A program made the position numbers and the translations under genes. The notes under the pieces were generated by a model. It was not told where the DNA came from and made no database searches. It worked only from the letters and a program-made list of their open reading frames with translations. This document shows, one piece after another, positions 17,434-24,404 of a DNA stretch of 64,000 bases. The stretch is from assembly GCA_021781535.1 (NCBI GenBank), contig JAJXWO010000018.1, positions 1 to 64,000 on the forward strand. Direction: 5' to 3'. How positions within the stretch are numbered: the first letter of the stretch is position 1; every line of letters starts with the position of its first letter. Origin of the DNA: Deltaproteobacteria bacterium (GTDB lineage Bacteria; Desulfobacterota; Desulfuromonadia; Geobacterales; Pseudopelobacteraceae).

Positions 17434-17955
17434 ATGGCGTTGATGGTTAGAAAAAAAGTTGGCTCACAGAGCAGCAGCTTTGTGGAGTCGATGAATCGGA
17501 TATCCGCGATGGAGGCCCAGGCCTTGGCCGATGTGAGCGGGGGTAATGACGATATTGATTTTGGCTTCGATGGTGCTGGACCGGATTTTGACGTCGAGAA
17601 TGACGAAAACGATGGGCCTCCGCTTGAGCCGGAGGGATATGAGCCGTCTTATGATGCTCCATCTCAAGAAATGGTACCGGCCAGTGTTCCAATGAGACCG
17701 CTGCCCATGAAACCTAAGATGCGTGTAAAAGCCCTCACAGTAGAGGAAGCGCCTCCTGCTATCACGCCAGTCTCTGTACCGACACCGCAACCCAAGAAGC
17801 AGGTTTCAGCCTCGGAAACTGTTCAACTCACTTGCAAGTTGTCTGTCCCGTACCACAAACGCTTAAAGATGGTTTCACTGCTGACAGGCAGGAGCGTCCT
17901 TGCGATCATAGAGGAATGGATTGACAAGCATTGCCCGCCTTTGCCGGAACCGTAA
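17434..17955 (+). CDS. Unknown 173-aa protein with ribbon-helix-helix-like C-terminus
   Basis: The first gene of the rightward operon. The chosen ATG has an AAAGGAG site 6 bases upstream; an earlier in-frame ATG lacks one. The N-terminal two thirds are disordered, acidic and Pro-rich (DDIDFGFDGAGPDFDVEND, then several PMRPLPMKP and TPQPKK stretches). The last 50 residues (ETVQLTCKLSVPYHKRLKMV...GRSVLAIIEEWIDKH) look like a strand plus two helices as in ribbon-helix-helix DNA-binding proteins, as partition or plasmid regulators often have. A regulator or partition role is inferred from that shape alone. Confidence 0.65.
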   Translation: MALMVRKKVGSQSSSFVESMNRISAMEAQALADVSGGNDDIDFGFDGAGPDFDVENDENDGPPLEPEGYEPSYDAPSQEMVPASVPMRPLPMKPKMRVKALTVEEAPPAITPVSVPTPQPKKQVSASETVQLTCKLSVPYHKRLKMVSLLTGRSVLAIIEEWIDKHCPPLPEP

Positions 17956-18017
17956 CTATCAGAATCTGGCGAAGATATTACCCTCCTGGAGTTCAATTTC
18001 AATTCAGGAGGGTAATC

Positions 18018-18425
18018 ATGCTTGCTTTTCGATCAATGAAGGATATCCCTAAGGCCCGGCTGCCAACGCATCTGATACCGCCAGTCACCAAGTTGATGCG
18101 AGGCATTCTCGCCGCTCATGGTTCAGGCTATCAACCTGACGATGACGGCTATGTGATCCTCGTGACACCGACCGACACGGACAAGAGTCTGGCCGACCGG
18201 CTGGGTACTCGCTGGAATGAAAGTTGTTTTGAAGGGGTGAGCTACGATAAGGCGTCTCGCCTGTATCATACCGTGATTATTAGGGGAAACCAGTTCACGC
18301 TCTCAATTTTGGTTCCCGAGGAGCCTTGGCTCGATCCAGCTATCCGCACCCGAATGTTGCACGAGTTGGGTGATGAGCAGCGCATCGAGTGTATCAATGC
18401 CCAAGGAGGGGAGCCGCCACCATGA
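18018..18425 (+). CDS. Unknown 135-aa protein with VPEEPWL motif
   Basis: A soluble protein with no known domain. The start follows an AGGAGGG site at 18006-18012. The C-terminal third has FTLSILVPEEPWLDPAIRTRM, closely matched by LFVPDEPWLPMEFRTRL in the next gene, so the two are probably distant tandem duplicates. Its stop overlaps the next ATG (ATGA). It belongs to the rightward operon with recT and the nuclease. Function is unknown. Confidence 0.7.
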   Translation: MLAFRSMKDIPKARLPTHLIPPVTKLMRGILAAHGSGYQPDDDGYVILVTPTDTDKSLADRLGTRWNESCFEGVSYDKASRLYHTVIIRGNQFTLSILVPEEPWLDPAIRTRMLHELGDEQRIECINAQGGEPPP

Positions 18426-18859
18426 TCAAGATCAGGAGTTTGCAGGAAATGAGGGCGATGCCCGACGGCGTGGTCAAGCGGGTGATGGAGGCCCGAGTCG
18501 TACTGTGCCACGGCGGTGACGATGAACTATTGCGGGAGATGGAGGAGGAATTCAACGGTCCCCTTGGTGGAGACTGGTACCTGTTTGAGCAGGGCGATGA
18601 TCCCCGGAACTTCGCATTCGACGAGGGCTGCCCAACTGACTTGTTGAGCAATGAATGGAACTGGTGCGACTCGGCCACCCTGGAAAACGGCTGTTTCTTC
18701 ATATTCTGGGGTACCAACAACGCGGGCGGCCCGTGCCTGTTTGTGCCGGATGAGCCTTGGCTCCCGATGGAATTCAGGACGAGGTTGGTAGAGCTTGTTG
18801 TGAGGGATGACATTCGAGTCGGTCAGTTGCATGACAAAGGAAGTGCATATGATTCATGA
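18422..18859 (+). CDS. Unknown 145-aa protein, paralogue of the preceding gene
   Basis: An acidic soluble protein of 145 residues, coupled to the previous gene by a 4-base overlap. It shares the V-P-(D/E)-E-P-W-L-x4-R-T-R signature (about 119-132) with its neighbour and has conserved-looking aromatic runs (NEWNWCDSATLENGCFFIFWG). I recognise no family. The twin motif suggests a shared fold, possibly as two halves of one complex. Confidence 0.7.
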   Translation: MIKIRSLQEMRAMPDGVVKRVMEARVVLCHGGDDELLREMEEEFNGPLGGDWYLFEQGDDPRNFAFDEGCPTDLLSNEWNWCDSATLENGCFFIFWGTNNAGGPCLFVPDEPWLPMEFRTRLVELVVRDDIRVGQLHDKGSAYDS

Positions 18860-19163
18860 CAACTACAGTAAGTTCCGCCAGCACTTTTCCGAATCCGCGT
18901 TCAAGTCGAAGCTCTCAAGGATCAGCGGTGAGGTTCGCGAGAAGGCCATGGTGCTGTATCTGGTCTTTCAAGACCCTTCCACCCCGGCCTGGGTCAAGAT
19001 CCTGATCGTCTCGGTGCTCGGTTATCTGATCTGGCCGCTGGATGCGATACCGGATGCTTTGCCGATAATCGGTTTCCTCGATGACCTGGCAGCTATGGCC
19101 GCCGTGCTGGTTTCCATCGAGATTTACATCACCCCCGAAATCCGGCTGAAAGCTCGCCAGTAG
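18849..19163 (+). CDS. YkvA-type membrane protein (DUF1232)
   Basis: A 104-residue protein with the DUF1232 core: WVKILIVSVLGYLIWPLDAIPD followed by LPIIGFLDDLAAM (about 52-83). The family signature is a short hydrophobic hairpin with the sequence P-x-D-x-(I)PD. The function of this family is unknown; it is membrane associated and often next to stress or mobile-element genes. The ATG lies in the last codons of the previous gene (11-base overlap) with an AAAGGA site upstream. Confidence 0.8.
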   Translation: MIHDNYSKFRQHFSESAFKSKLSRISGEVREKAMVLYLVFQDPSTPAWVKILIVSVLGYLIWPLDAIPDALPIIGFLDDLAAMAAVLVSIEIYITPEIRLKARQ

Positions 19164-19186
19164 CGTACAACATCAACCATCACATT

Positions 19187-19220
19187 GAATGCCCATACCC
19201 TCACCGGGGTATGGGCATTC
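19187..19220 (+). terminator. Perfect 14-bp hairpin after DUF1232 gene
   Basis: GAATGCCCATACCC (19187-19200) pairs exactly with GGGTATGGGCATTC (19207-19220) around a 6-base loop. It is followed by TCATTTTC rather than a clean T run, so it may be an attenuator or an mRNA-stabilising hairpin just ahead of the next ribosome site. Confidence 0.6.
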
Positions 19221-19242
19221 TCATTTTCAGGAGGTAACGACC

Positions 19243-19647
19243 ATGAACCTTAGAACCGACCGCTTGCCCTGGCCGATCAGCGACAAACTCCATCAGCTCA
19301 TCCAGGAAACCTTGACCACGGCAGGGATTGCCCAGGAAACCGGCGCTATTATCACGTTCCGCGATCCTGACCACTGTCCCGATACCGGCGGTTTTCATCC
19401 GGTGGAGATTGCCGTTGGACCCGGTGGGGCCATCGAGTACATCACTGACTTCTCTTACTTCGGCAGGCCGCCGCACTGCGAGCTGGCCAAGGAATTGGAC
19501 TTCGATTTTTCTCTGGGGCTGTTTCAGCACTTTGGCGTCGAATACCCCATTACCCGTGGGCGAGAGTTGTTCGCGCTCTGGCAGTCCAATTTCCTGGCGT
19601 ATCACCAGATGAAGGCCTACACCGTCTCCATCGAGCCGATGGGCTAA
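19243..19647 (+). CDS. Unknown 134-aa protein, possibly DUF2787 family
   Basis: A soluble protein with a strong AGGAGG site before its ATG. The middle (GAIITFRDPDHCPDTGGFHPVEI...YITDFSYFG) followed by ELAKELDFDFSLGLFQHFG and a C-terminal LWQSNFLAYHQMKAYTVSI resembles DUF2787 proteins as I remember them; these occur on integrative elements of proteobacteria. The role is unknown. Confidence 0.65.
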   Translation: MNLRTDRLPWPISDKLHQLIQETLTTAGIAQETGAIITFRDPDHCPDTGGFHPVEIAVGPGGAIEYITDFSYFGRPPHCELAKELDFDFSLGLFQHFGVEYPITRGRELFALWQSNFLAYHQMKAYTVSIEPMG

Positions 19648-19658
19648 GGGGGTGCCAC

Positions 19659-19922
19659 ATGCCACACGAAGAGATTGTGACCCAGCTATCACTCCGTCTG
19701 ATCAAGGTTGCCGTCAGCCCTTCGGAGATCGTTTTCGCCATCTCCATGCAGAGCGTACTTGCCGAGATTGCCCGACGGTTGGGCGAGGAAGCACTAAAGC
19801 TCTCGATCGAAGATATCCGCCTCGCTCGCGATGAAGTGCGGGCCGCCATCGGCCATCACTTGGACGAACGGGACTTCATCGGCATCGGCTTGGACACGTG
19901 GGAGATCACCAGGAATCTATGA
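19659..19922 (+). CDS. Unknown 87-aa helical protein
   Basis: A small soluble protein, mostly helical (IARRLGEEALKLSIEDIRLARDEV), with a GGGGG-type site before the ATG, 11 bp after the previous stop and 31 bp before recT. The codon pattern and spacing suggest a genuine operon member. No family is recognised. Confidence 0.6.
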   Translation: MPHEEIVTQLSLRLIKVAVSPSEIVFAISMQSVLAEIARRLGEEALKLSIEDIRLARDEVRAAIGHHLDERDFIGIGLDTWEITRNL

Positions 19923-19953
19923 TCCATTAAATATCTGAGAGGAGCATACAAAA

Positions 19954-20901
19954 ATGAGTACAACTGCAGTCGCCAAGATCGACTTCAACAAAGAGCAGAT
20001 GGCCGTTATCGAGAAGCAGTTCTTCCCGAGCGGAGCCAGTCAGACCGAACAGCAGTACTGTTTCAGCGTCGCACGGGAGCTGGGCCTTAATCCGATTACC
20101 CGTGAAATTCAGTTCATACCCCGACGGCAGAAGATCGGTGACAAGTGGGTCAACAAGGTGGAGCCGATGGTGGGTCGGGATGGCTTTTTAAGCATCGCCC
20201 ACCGATCCGGTCAGTTGGCCGGAATGCAGAGTATCGCCGTGATCCGGGAGGTGCCGCAATTGATCAACGGCAAGTGGGAGTGCCGTCCCGATCTCGTGGC
20301 CGAGTGCAGCGTATGGCGTAAGGACAGCGATAAGCAGTTCACGGCACAGGTGGCATTTCGGGAGTATTGCCAGAAGAGCGCCGACGGCACTCCGACCAAG
20401 TTTTGGGCGGAGAAGCCTGAAACCATGTTGAAGAAGGTCGCAGAAAGCCAAGCATTGCGGAAGGCGTTCAACATCAATGGCGTCTACTCGCCCGAGGAAT
20501 TGGGTGCCGGTTTTGAAACCTCCGGCGGTGAAATCGTCCAGGCAATCGAGGCCGAGTTCACCCGGACCGAACCGGACAAAGGGCGTCTGTCTGTCGTGCC
20601 ACCCCCGCAACCCACTCCGCCTTCGCACCCTGTATCATCCAACATCGACGATGAGGATAGCTGGCCGGTGGGGCCTGCGCCGGTAGCAACTGACAGCCAG
20701 ACGCAAACTGGTAGCGATAGCGTAGTCAGTGAGATTGTCTCCCTATTGGAGGGGCGGCAGATACCCTACGAGATCGATGAGGAGTGCGGCATCATCAGCG
20801 CCAAATCGTACAACCATAAAGACCTGTTGAAGCAGAGCGGCTTTCGATGGTCCGCCGACATCAAGGCGTGGGTATTCCAGTTTGAGCGAGATCCATTTTA
20901 A
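19954..20901 (+). CDS. RecT/Bet-type single-strand annealing recombinase with extra C-terminal module
   Basis: A 315-residue protein. Residues 10-190 match the RecT/Bet annealase family: FSVARELGLNPITREIQF, PMVGRDGFLSIAHRSGQ, and KVAESQALRKAFN. It anneals single strands made by a partner nuclease and drives phage-type homologous recombination. After a Pro/Ser-rich linker (about 205-250), the last 60 residues form an added module ending KQSGFRWSADIKAWVFQ, similar to short domains in element proteins that carry an 'RW-x5-KAW' motif (DUF5710-like). This fusion is not usual for RecT. A nuclease gene two genes downstream completes the pair. Confidence 0.9.
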   Translation: MSTTAVAKIDFNKEQMAVIEKQFFPSGASQTEQQYCFSVARELGLNPITREIQFIPRRQKIGDKWVNKVEPMVGRDGFLSIAHRSGQLAGMQSIAVIREVPQLINGKWECRPDLVAECSVWRKDSDKQFTAQVAFREYCQKSADGTPTKFWAEKPETMLKKVAESQALRKAFNINGVYSPEELGAGFETSGGEIVQAIEAEFTRTEPDKGRLSVVPPPQPTPPSHPVSSNIDDEDSWPVGPAPVATDSQTQTGSDSVVSEIVSLLEGRQIPYEIDEECGIISAKSYNHKDLLKQSGFRWSADIKAWVFQFERDPF

Positions 20902-20913
20902 GGAGGTACGGCT

Positions 20914-21204
20914 ATGACTCGATTCACCGATTGCGAGGGCAAGCAAATCATCCTCTGCGACAACTGCCGCCGGGACATGACCATGGGTGAGAGTGTCTTT
21001 TCATTCTCTCCCGGAAAGGTCAGCGACGGCTACATCAGCCGCGACTATGACAAGGGGGAAATTGTCCTCTGTCTCATCTGTGCTGAGCAGGTCACCCGGA
21101 TGGTGACGCTGTTGTCCGATGTCAGCATCAGGAGAAACATCGTCCGTCAGCTCGGTTTTGGCATGGCGGCTGCCCCCCTGATTCAACCCGCTGCATCTAC
21201 ATGA
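20914..21204 (+). CDS. Small two-CxxC zinc-finger-like protein
   Basis: A 96-residue protein with two CxxC knuckles, CDNC (about 15-18) and CLIC (about 53-56), spaced as in a small zinc ribbon, followed by a helical tail. It lies between recT and the nuclease, 12 bp after recT, with an AAGGAGG site. It may bind nucleic acid or bridge the two recombination proteins. No named family is recognised. Confidence 0.65.
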   Translation: MTRFTDCEGKQIILCDNCRRDMTMGESVFSFSPGKVSDGYISRDYDKGEIVLCLICAEQVTRMVTLLSDVSIRRNIVRQLGFGMAAAPLIQPAAST

Positions 21205-21217
21205 GAAAGGAGCTGTT

Positions 21218-22198
21218 ATGAGTAATCTCCATCCGTTTTTCGATATGGCGGTCCAGGAGCTGAACCGTCGCCAGACGGCCACGCTCGGTGACCGTTCCAC
21301 CTACATCGGGGCCAGTGACGTTGCCGGGTGTGCCCGGAAGGTCTACTTGCAGAAGCAAACCCCGCTTCAACCCGATACCACCATGTTGCTCAAATTCTCC
21401 CGAGGCCATGCCGCTGAGTGGCTGTTGGATAGGATCTTCACGGCTGGCGGGGGTGTCTATGATACCCAGGTTGAGTTGACCCACCCGAGCGAGCCGATGA
21501 AAGCCCACCTGGATTTTCTGTTTTACAACGACTTTGACGGTAATCCCGAGCTGCACGCCATTGAGGTCAAGAGCGTGAGCGGCATCCCGGATGCACCCTA
21601 TCCACAATGGGAGGACCAGCTCGGTTTCCAGCTCGGCCTGTTGCGGATGCAGTACCCCAAGGGCAAGATATCCGGTTCCATTCTGGCCATGGATCTGAAC
21701 GCCGGACAGGTCCACCAGTTCAACGGCTACGGGTATGACGAACCGACCTTCAATTATCTCTACTGCCGGGGGTTGCACCTGCTGGATGTCCTGAATGGCA
21801 GGGATGAGCCGCGACCGTCACCGTCCATCCTCTGCGGTTACTGCGCTCATCGTGACGGTTGCCCCGCCTTTTCTTCACCGCCGGTGGATTTGCCGGTGGA
21901 AGTGGAGATGTTGGCCCAGAAATACGCGGAGCTGAATGTGGTCAAGAATCAGGCGGAAAAGGAGCTGAAATCCATCCGTCAGGAACTGGTGGACTACACC
22001 GGTCCCAAATTCAAGGGGCATTCCGACCGCTGCGACCTGACCGTCAGCTATGTCGAGCCATCCATGACGGTTGACGGCACTCTCCTGAAGAAGCACTTCC
22101 CGGATGTCTATCCCCAGGTGCTGAAAGCCAGGGCCGGTTACTCCCGGCTGGAGGTGAAGACGATCCGCCAGCGGGAGCAGCTCTCGGCAGCGGAATGA
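21218..22198 (+). CDS. Cas4-like Fe-S PD-(D/E)XK nuclease
   Basis: A 326-residue predicted exonuclease. The nuclease core has the Asp of AHLDFLFY and the E-x-K of IEVKSVSG. An Fe-S cluster is implied by one Cys before the core (DVAGCARKVYL, about residue 34) and three after it (CGYCAHRDGC), the arrangement of Cas4 and AddB nucleases. A charged C-terminal helix (about 225-255) follows. No cas1/cas2 or CRISPR array is nearby; with RecT in the same operon the likely role is end resection for annealing, as with lambda Exo and Bet. Confidence 0.85.
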   Translation: MSNLHPFFDMAVQELNRRQTATLGDRSTYIGASDVAGCARKVYLQKQTPLQPDTTMLLKFSRGHAAEWLLDRIFTAGGGVYDTQVELTHPSEPMKAHLDFLFYNDFDGNPELHAIEVKSVSGIPDAPYPQWEDQLGFQLGLLRMQYPKGKISGSILAMDLNAGQVHQFNGYGYDEPTFNYLYCRGLHLLDVLNGRDEPRPSPSILCGYCAHRDGCPAFSSPPVDLPVEVEMLAQKYAELNVVKNQAEKELKSIRQELVDYTGPKFKGHSDRCDLTVSYVEPSMTVDGTLLKKHFPDVYPQVLKARAGYSRLEVKTIRQREQLSAAE

Positions 22199-22221
22199 GT
22201 ACACTATTCTAAATCAAATGC

Positions 22222-22245
22222 CCCGGCTATCACCGGGGTTTTTTA
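22222..22245 (+). terminator. Intrinsic terminator after nuclease gene
   Basis: CCCCGG (22222-22227) pairs with CCGGGG (22234-22239) across a 6-base loop, followed by six T residues. It should end most transcripts from the recT operon before the small membrane protein and radC-like gene. Confidence 0.8.
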
Positions 22246-22256
22246 ATGGAGGCAGC

Positions 22257-22418
22257 ATGGGCAGCTACTATGGCTCCAGCCAGATCGGGCTGGACGTTAA
22301 ACCAAGAAGAAAGTGCAAGCCGCGTCGGAATCGTTTCAACCGTAGCTACCAATGGTTGCTGCCGGTGACCGTGGCGATTATCACTCTGGGCCTGTTTGTT
22401 ATGGCTGGTGTCAGGTAA
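22257..22418 (+). CDS. Small membrane protein, 53 aa
   Basis: A GGAGG site precedes the ATG. The N-terminal half is basic (KPRRKCKPRRNRFNRSY) and is followed by one membrane helix (WLLPVTVAIITLGLFVMAG). It resembles many short element-encoded membrane peptides of unknown role. It is read with the downstream radC-like gene (9-bp gap). Confidence 0.6.
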   Translation: MGSYYGSSQIGLDVKPRRKCKPRRNRFNRSYQWLLPVTVAIITLGLFVMAGVR

Positions 22419-22427
22419 GGGGGGGGC

Positions 22428-22931
22428 ATGGGAAAAATGAAAGCTCTGTTTCAGGAATACGGACAGGATTGCGTCACCAGAACGTTGCGGATGCGGGTAA
22501 TGAGGACTGTCTTCAGCCGGGAAATCATCCGCGAGGATATGCCCGACTATATCGTCACTGAGCGGTTTACAGCACCGAGTCAGGTTTTTGAGATGTTTCG
22601 GGATCTGATCCAGGAGACCAAGGAGCATTTTATTTGTCTCCATCTGGACGGTAAAAATCGGATCATCTGTCTGGATCGGGTGGCGGTGGGCAGCCTCAAT
22701 CAGTGCGTGGTGCATCCCAGGGAGGTATTCAAGTCGGCAGTCCTGTCATCGGCTGCGGGTATCATTCTGGTGCATAACCACCCGACAGGCGACCCTGCTC
22801 CGAGCGGCGAAGATATCAGCATCACACGACGATTGAAGGAAGCAGGCGAACTGATTGGCATTGGAGTCATTGACCACATCATTATCGGTGAAGGGCGGTA
22901 CCACTCGTTTGCCGAAAGTGGGCTGATATGA
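22428..22931 (+). CDS. radC: RadC-like JAB-domain protein
   Basis: A 167-residue protein of the RadC/JAB family, with the metal motif HNHPTGDPAPSGED (H-x-H-x7-S-x2-D) at about 121-134. Its length is shorter than chromosomal RadC (about 220 aa) and it lacks the N-terminal helix-hairpin-helix, as is common for island and prophage copies. Its role is unsettled; it is often found with anti-restriction or recombination genes. Its stop overlaps the start of the resolvase gene (ATGA). Confidence 0.9.
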   Translation: MGKMKALFQEYGQDCVTRTLRMRVMRTVFSREIIREDMPDYIVTERFTAPSQVFEMFRDLIQETKEHFICLHLDGKNRIICLDRVAVGSLNQCVVHPREVFKSAVLSSAAGIILVHNHPTGDPAPSGEDISITRRLKEAGELIGIGVIDHIIIGEGRYHSFAESGLI

Positions 22932-23385
22932 GCCGGAAGCTAAAGCACTATCTGGGGATAGATCCCGGTGAGGATGGCGGTCTGTGCGTGCTCCGGTCGG
23001 ACTGGAGTGGGATCGGATGCCTGCGGGTAAAGTCCGGATTGCCGACTGGATCAGCCGGGTGAAGGCTGTCTATCCCCATCTGATTATGTTGGCCGAGCTG
23101 GCCCAGGCCATGCCGAAGCAGGGGGTGACCAGCTGTTTCCGGTATGGTCAGCACTTCGCCAGTTTTGAGGATGCGGCCATTCATCTGAAAATCCCTTACC
23201 ACGAGGTGCGACCGGCCATCTGGAAAAAGGCCATGGGACTCAGTAGCGACAAGATGGACAGTATCACCGCTTGCCGTCGGCTGTTTCCTGCCGTGGATCT
23301 GATCCCGCCGGGGTGTCGTAAAGAACATGACGGCATGGCCGAGGCGTTGCTGATAGCCGAGTGGGGGCGGCGACGCGGGATATAG
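22928..23385 (+). pseudogene. RuvC-like Holliday junction resolvase, frameshifted
   Basis: The gene opens at 22928 with HYLGIDPGEDGG, the first RuvC active-site strand, then this frame stops near 23063. The rest continues in another frame (-1 relative to the first) from about 23015 to 23385: ADWISRVKAVYPHLIMLAELAQAMPKQG, KIPYHEVRPAIWKKAM and KEHDGMAEALLIAEWG, which are RuvC-like phage resolvase motifs. Joining the two frames around 23000-23040 restores a protein of about 150 residues. I see no obvious slippery site, so a one-base deletion or sequencing error is more likely than programmed shifting. A GTG-initiated downstream fragment would lack the first Asp. Confidence 0.7.
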
Positions 23386-23574
23386 GGCGGCTCCGGCCTC
23401 TGCAGTCCGTTCAGCTCCGGTTCTCCCGGAACGCACTGGCCAGGCTGTGCAGGATTGATCTACCGGGCTTAACTTGCCGCCAAAGTTTCAAAGGACACAT
23501 TATTGATCACTTCTGTGATCGATATCCCCGGTCCGCCGGGTTTATCCCGTGCGGGCCGCGTTATTGGAGGAAGC
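23386..23574. promoter_or_regulatory. Promoter/operator region of the AlpA-like gene
   Basis: A non-coding stretch containing an exact palindrome GATCAC-TTCT-GTGATC (23505-23520), placed 55 bp before the AlpA-like start. Its symmetry and position suggest an operator. A GGAGG ribosome site is at 23566-23570. Confidence 0.5.
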
Positions 23575-23904
23575 ATGCGCGTATCGTATGATCCGCAGGA
23601 CATCCAGGACATGGCACGGCTGGTGGCACAGGAACTCATGCCGCTGCTGCTGGCCGAGATCCGGGATGCGGCGAAACAGCAGCCCACGCCGGTTGTGAGG
23701 CCGGAACCGCCCATGGGCGGACAGCGCAACAGCGCTAGCGACGTCGTGAGCAGCAAGGAGCTGCAGCGCATTACCGGTCTCTCTGAGACGACGCTCTGGC
23801 GGCTGGATCAGGCCGGGCAACTGCCGTCGAAGCGACGGCTGTCGCCGAACCGGGTTGGGTATCTGCGCTCCGAAGTCGATGCGTGGCTGGAGTCACGGCG
23901 GTAG
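23575..23904 (+). CDS. AlpA-like MerR-type DNA-binding regulator/excisionase
   Basis: A 109-residue protein. The C-terminal 50 residues are an AlpA-type helix-turn-helix: SKELQRITGLSETTLWRLDQAGQLP followed by RVGYLRSEVDAWLESRR. The N-terminal half is helical and may dimerise. AlpA proteins activate the integrase or promote excision of tRNA-integrated elements. The ATG with GGAGG 5 bases upstream is chosen over an earlier in-frame ATG. It lies 500 bp from the integrase end. Confidence 0.85.
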   Translation: MRVSYDPQDIQDMARLVAQELMPLLLAEIRDAAKQQPTPVVRPEPPMGGQRNSASDVVSSKELQRITGLSETTLWRLDQAGQLPSKRRLSPNRVGYLRSEVDAWLESRR

Positions 23905-24221
23905 GCCACGCTGATCACTTTGCCGGGATGGGGTGACCCCGGATAGTTTACATGTTTGATGCGATGGCCCCCCAGGTCATTGCAGGGCAACCATACCCCT
24001 GCCATGGGTAAGCTTTAAGATTGCCTTGCCGCCGATAGATCATTATGGTAATAATATCTCTCACTTTAATCTGAAAGGGGATTTCTAGGTTTAGGCCTCT
24101 GGGGAAAGCGGCGATAAAGACATTAAAAAGGCACTCTGACGTGACGTCACAGAGAATTGTAGCAATAGACGCTGAATTGCATATGTCCATGGGCATAAAA
24201 AACAAGGAAAAGGTGACCAAT
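23905..24221. other. Non-coding stretch between alpA-like gene and micropeptide
   Basis: No convincing gene. It contains a short hairpin-forming stretch (TACCC at 23994-23998 pairing with GGGTA at 24006-24010) and the perfect palindrome GTGACGTCAC (24141-24150). It could hold a promoter for the small reading frame that follows or recombination-directionality sites for the integrase; neither can be shown here. Confidence 0.35.
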
Positions 24222-24335
24222 ATGAAACACGTTATGAAACTCAAGGGTTTGATGAACAAAACAGTACGCGGTATGAAATGTGCCATAACTGCTGTGGCGT
24301 GCGTCAGTAGCCTGTCCTCTGCCCCGTGGACCTAA
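24222..24335 (+). CDS. Possible 37-aa peptide
   Basis: The frame reads MKHVMKLKGLMNKTVRGMKC then AITAVACVSSLSSAPWT. It has a basic N-terminus and a small hydrophobic C-terminal half, preceded by GGAAAAGGTG as a weak ribosome site and followed 25 bp later by a strong terminator. This isolated promoter-peptide-terminator arrangement is why it is listed. It could be a secreted or toxin-like peptide or a chance frame. Confidence 0.3.
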   Translation: MKHVMKLKGLMNKTVRGMKCAITAVACVSSLSSAPWT

Positions 24336-24359
24336 GCCTAGAAGTCTTCTGTGGATTCA

Positions 24360-24397
24360 AAACAGCCCCTGTTCTCAACTGAGGACAGGGGCTGTTT
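24360..24397. terminator. Bidirectional terminator between the peptide and the integrase
   Basis: A 17-bp stem (24360-24376 with 24381-24397, one G-T pair) around a 4-base loop. T-rich sequence follows on the right and A-rich sequence precedes on the left, so it can end both the rightward transcript and the leftward integrase transcript, whose stop is at 24405. Confidence 0.8.
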
Positions 24398-24404
24398 CTT
24401 TAGG

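Noticed and set aside
23361-23591. 76-codon frame after the RuvC-like gene
   Set aside because: No ribosome site and it runs through the operator region of the AlpA-like gene.
23960-24060. Cyclic di-GMP riboswitch-like look (GGGCAACC segment and GC-rich stem)
   Set aside because: The conserved GCAAAGCC-type core and the two-helix layout are missing.
24141-24150. GTGACGTCAC palindrome as an origin of transfer
   Set aside because: A 10-bp palindrome alone is not evidence for oriT, and no relaxase gene is in the window.
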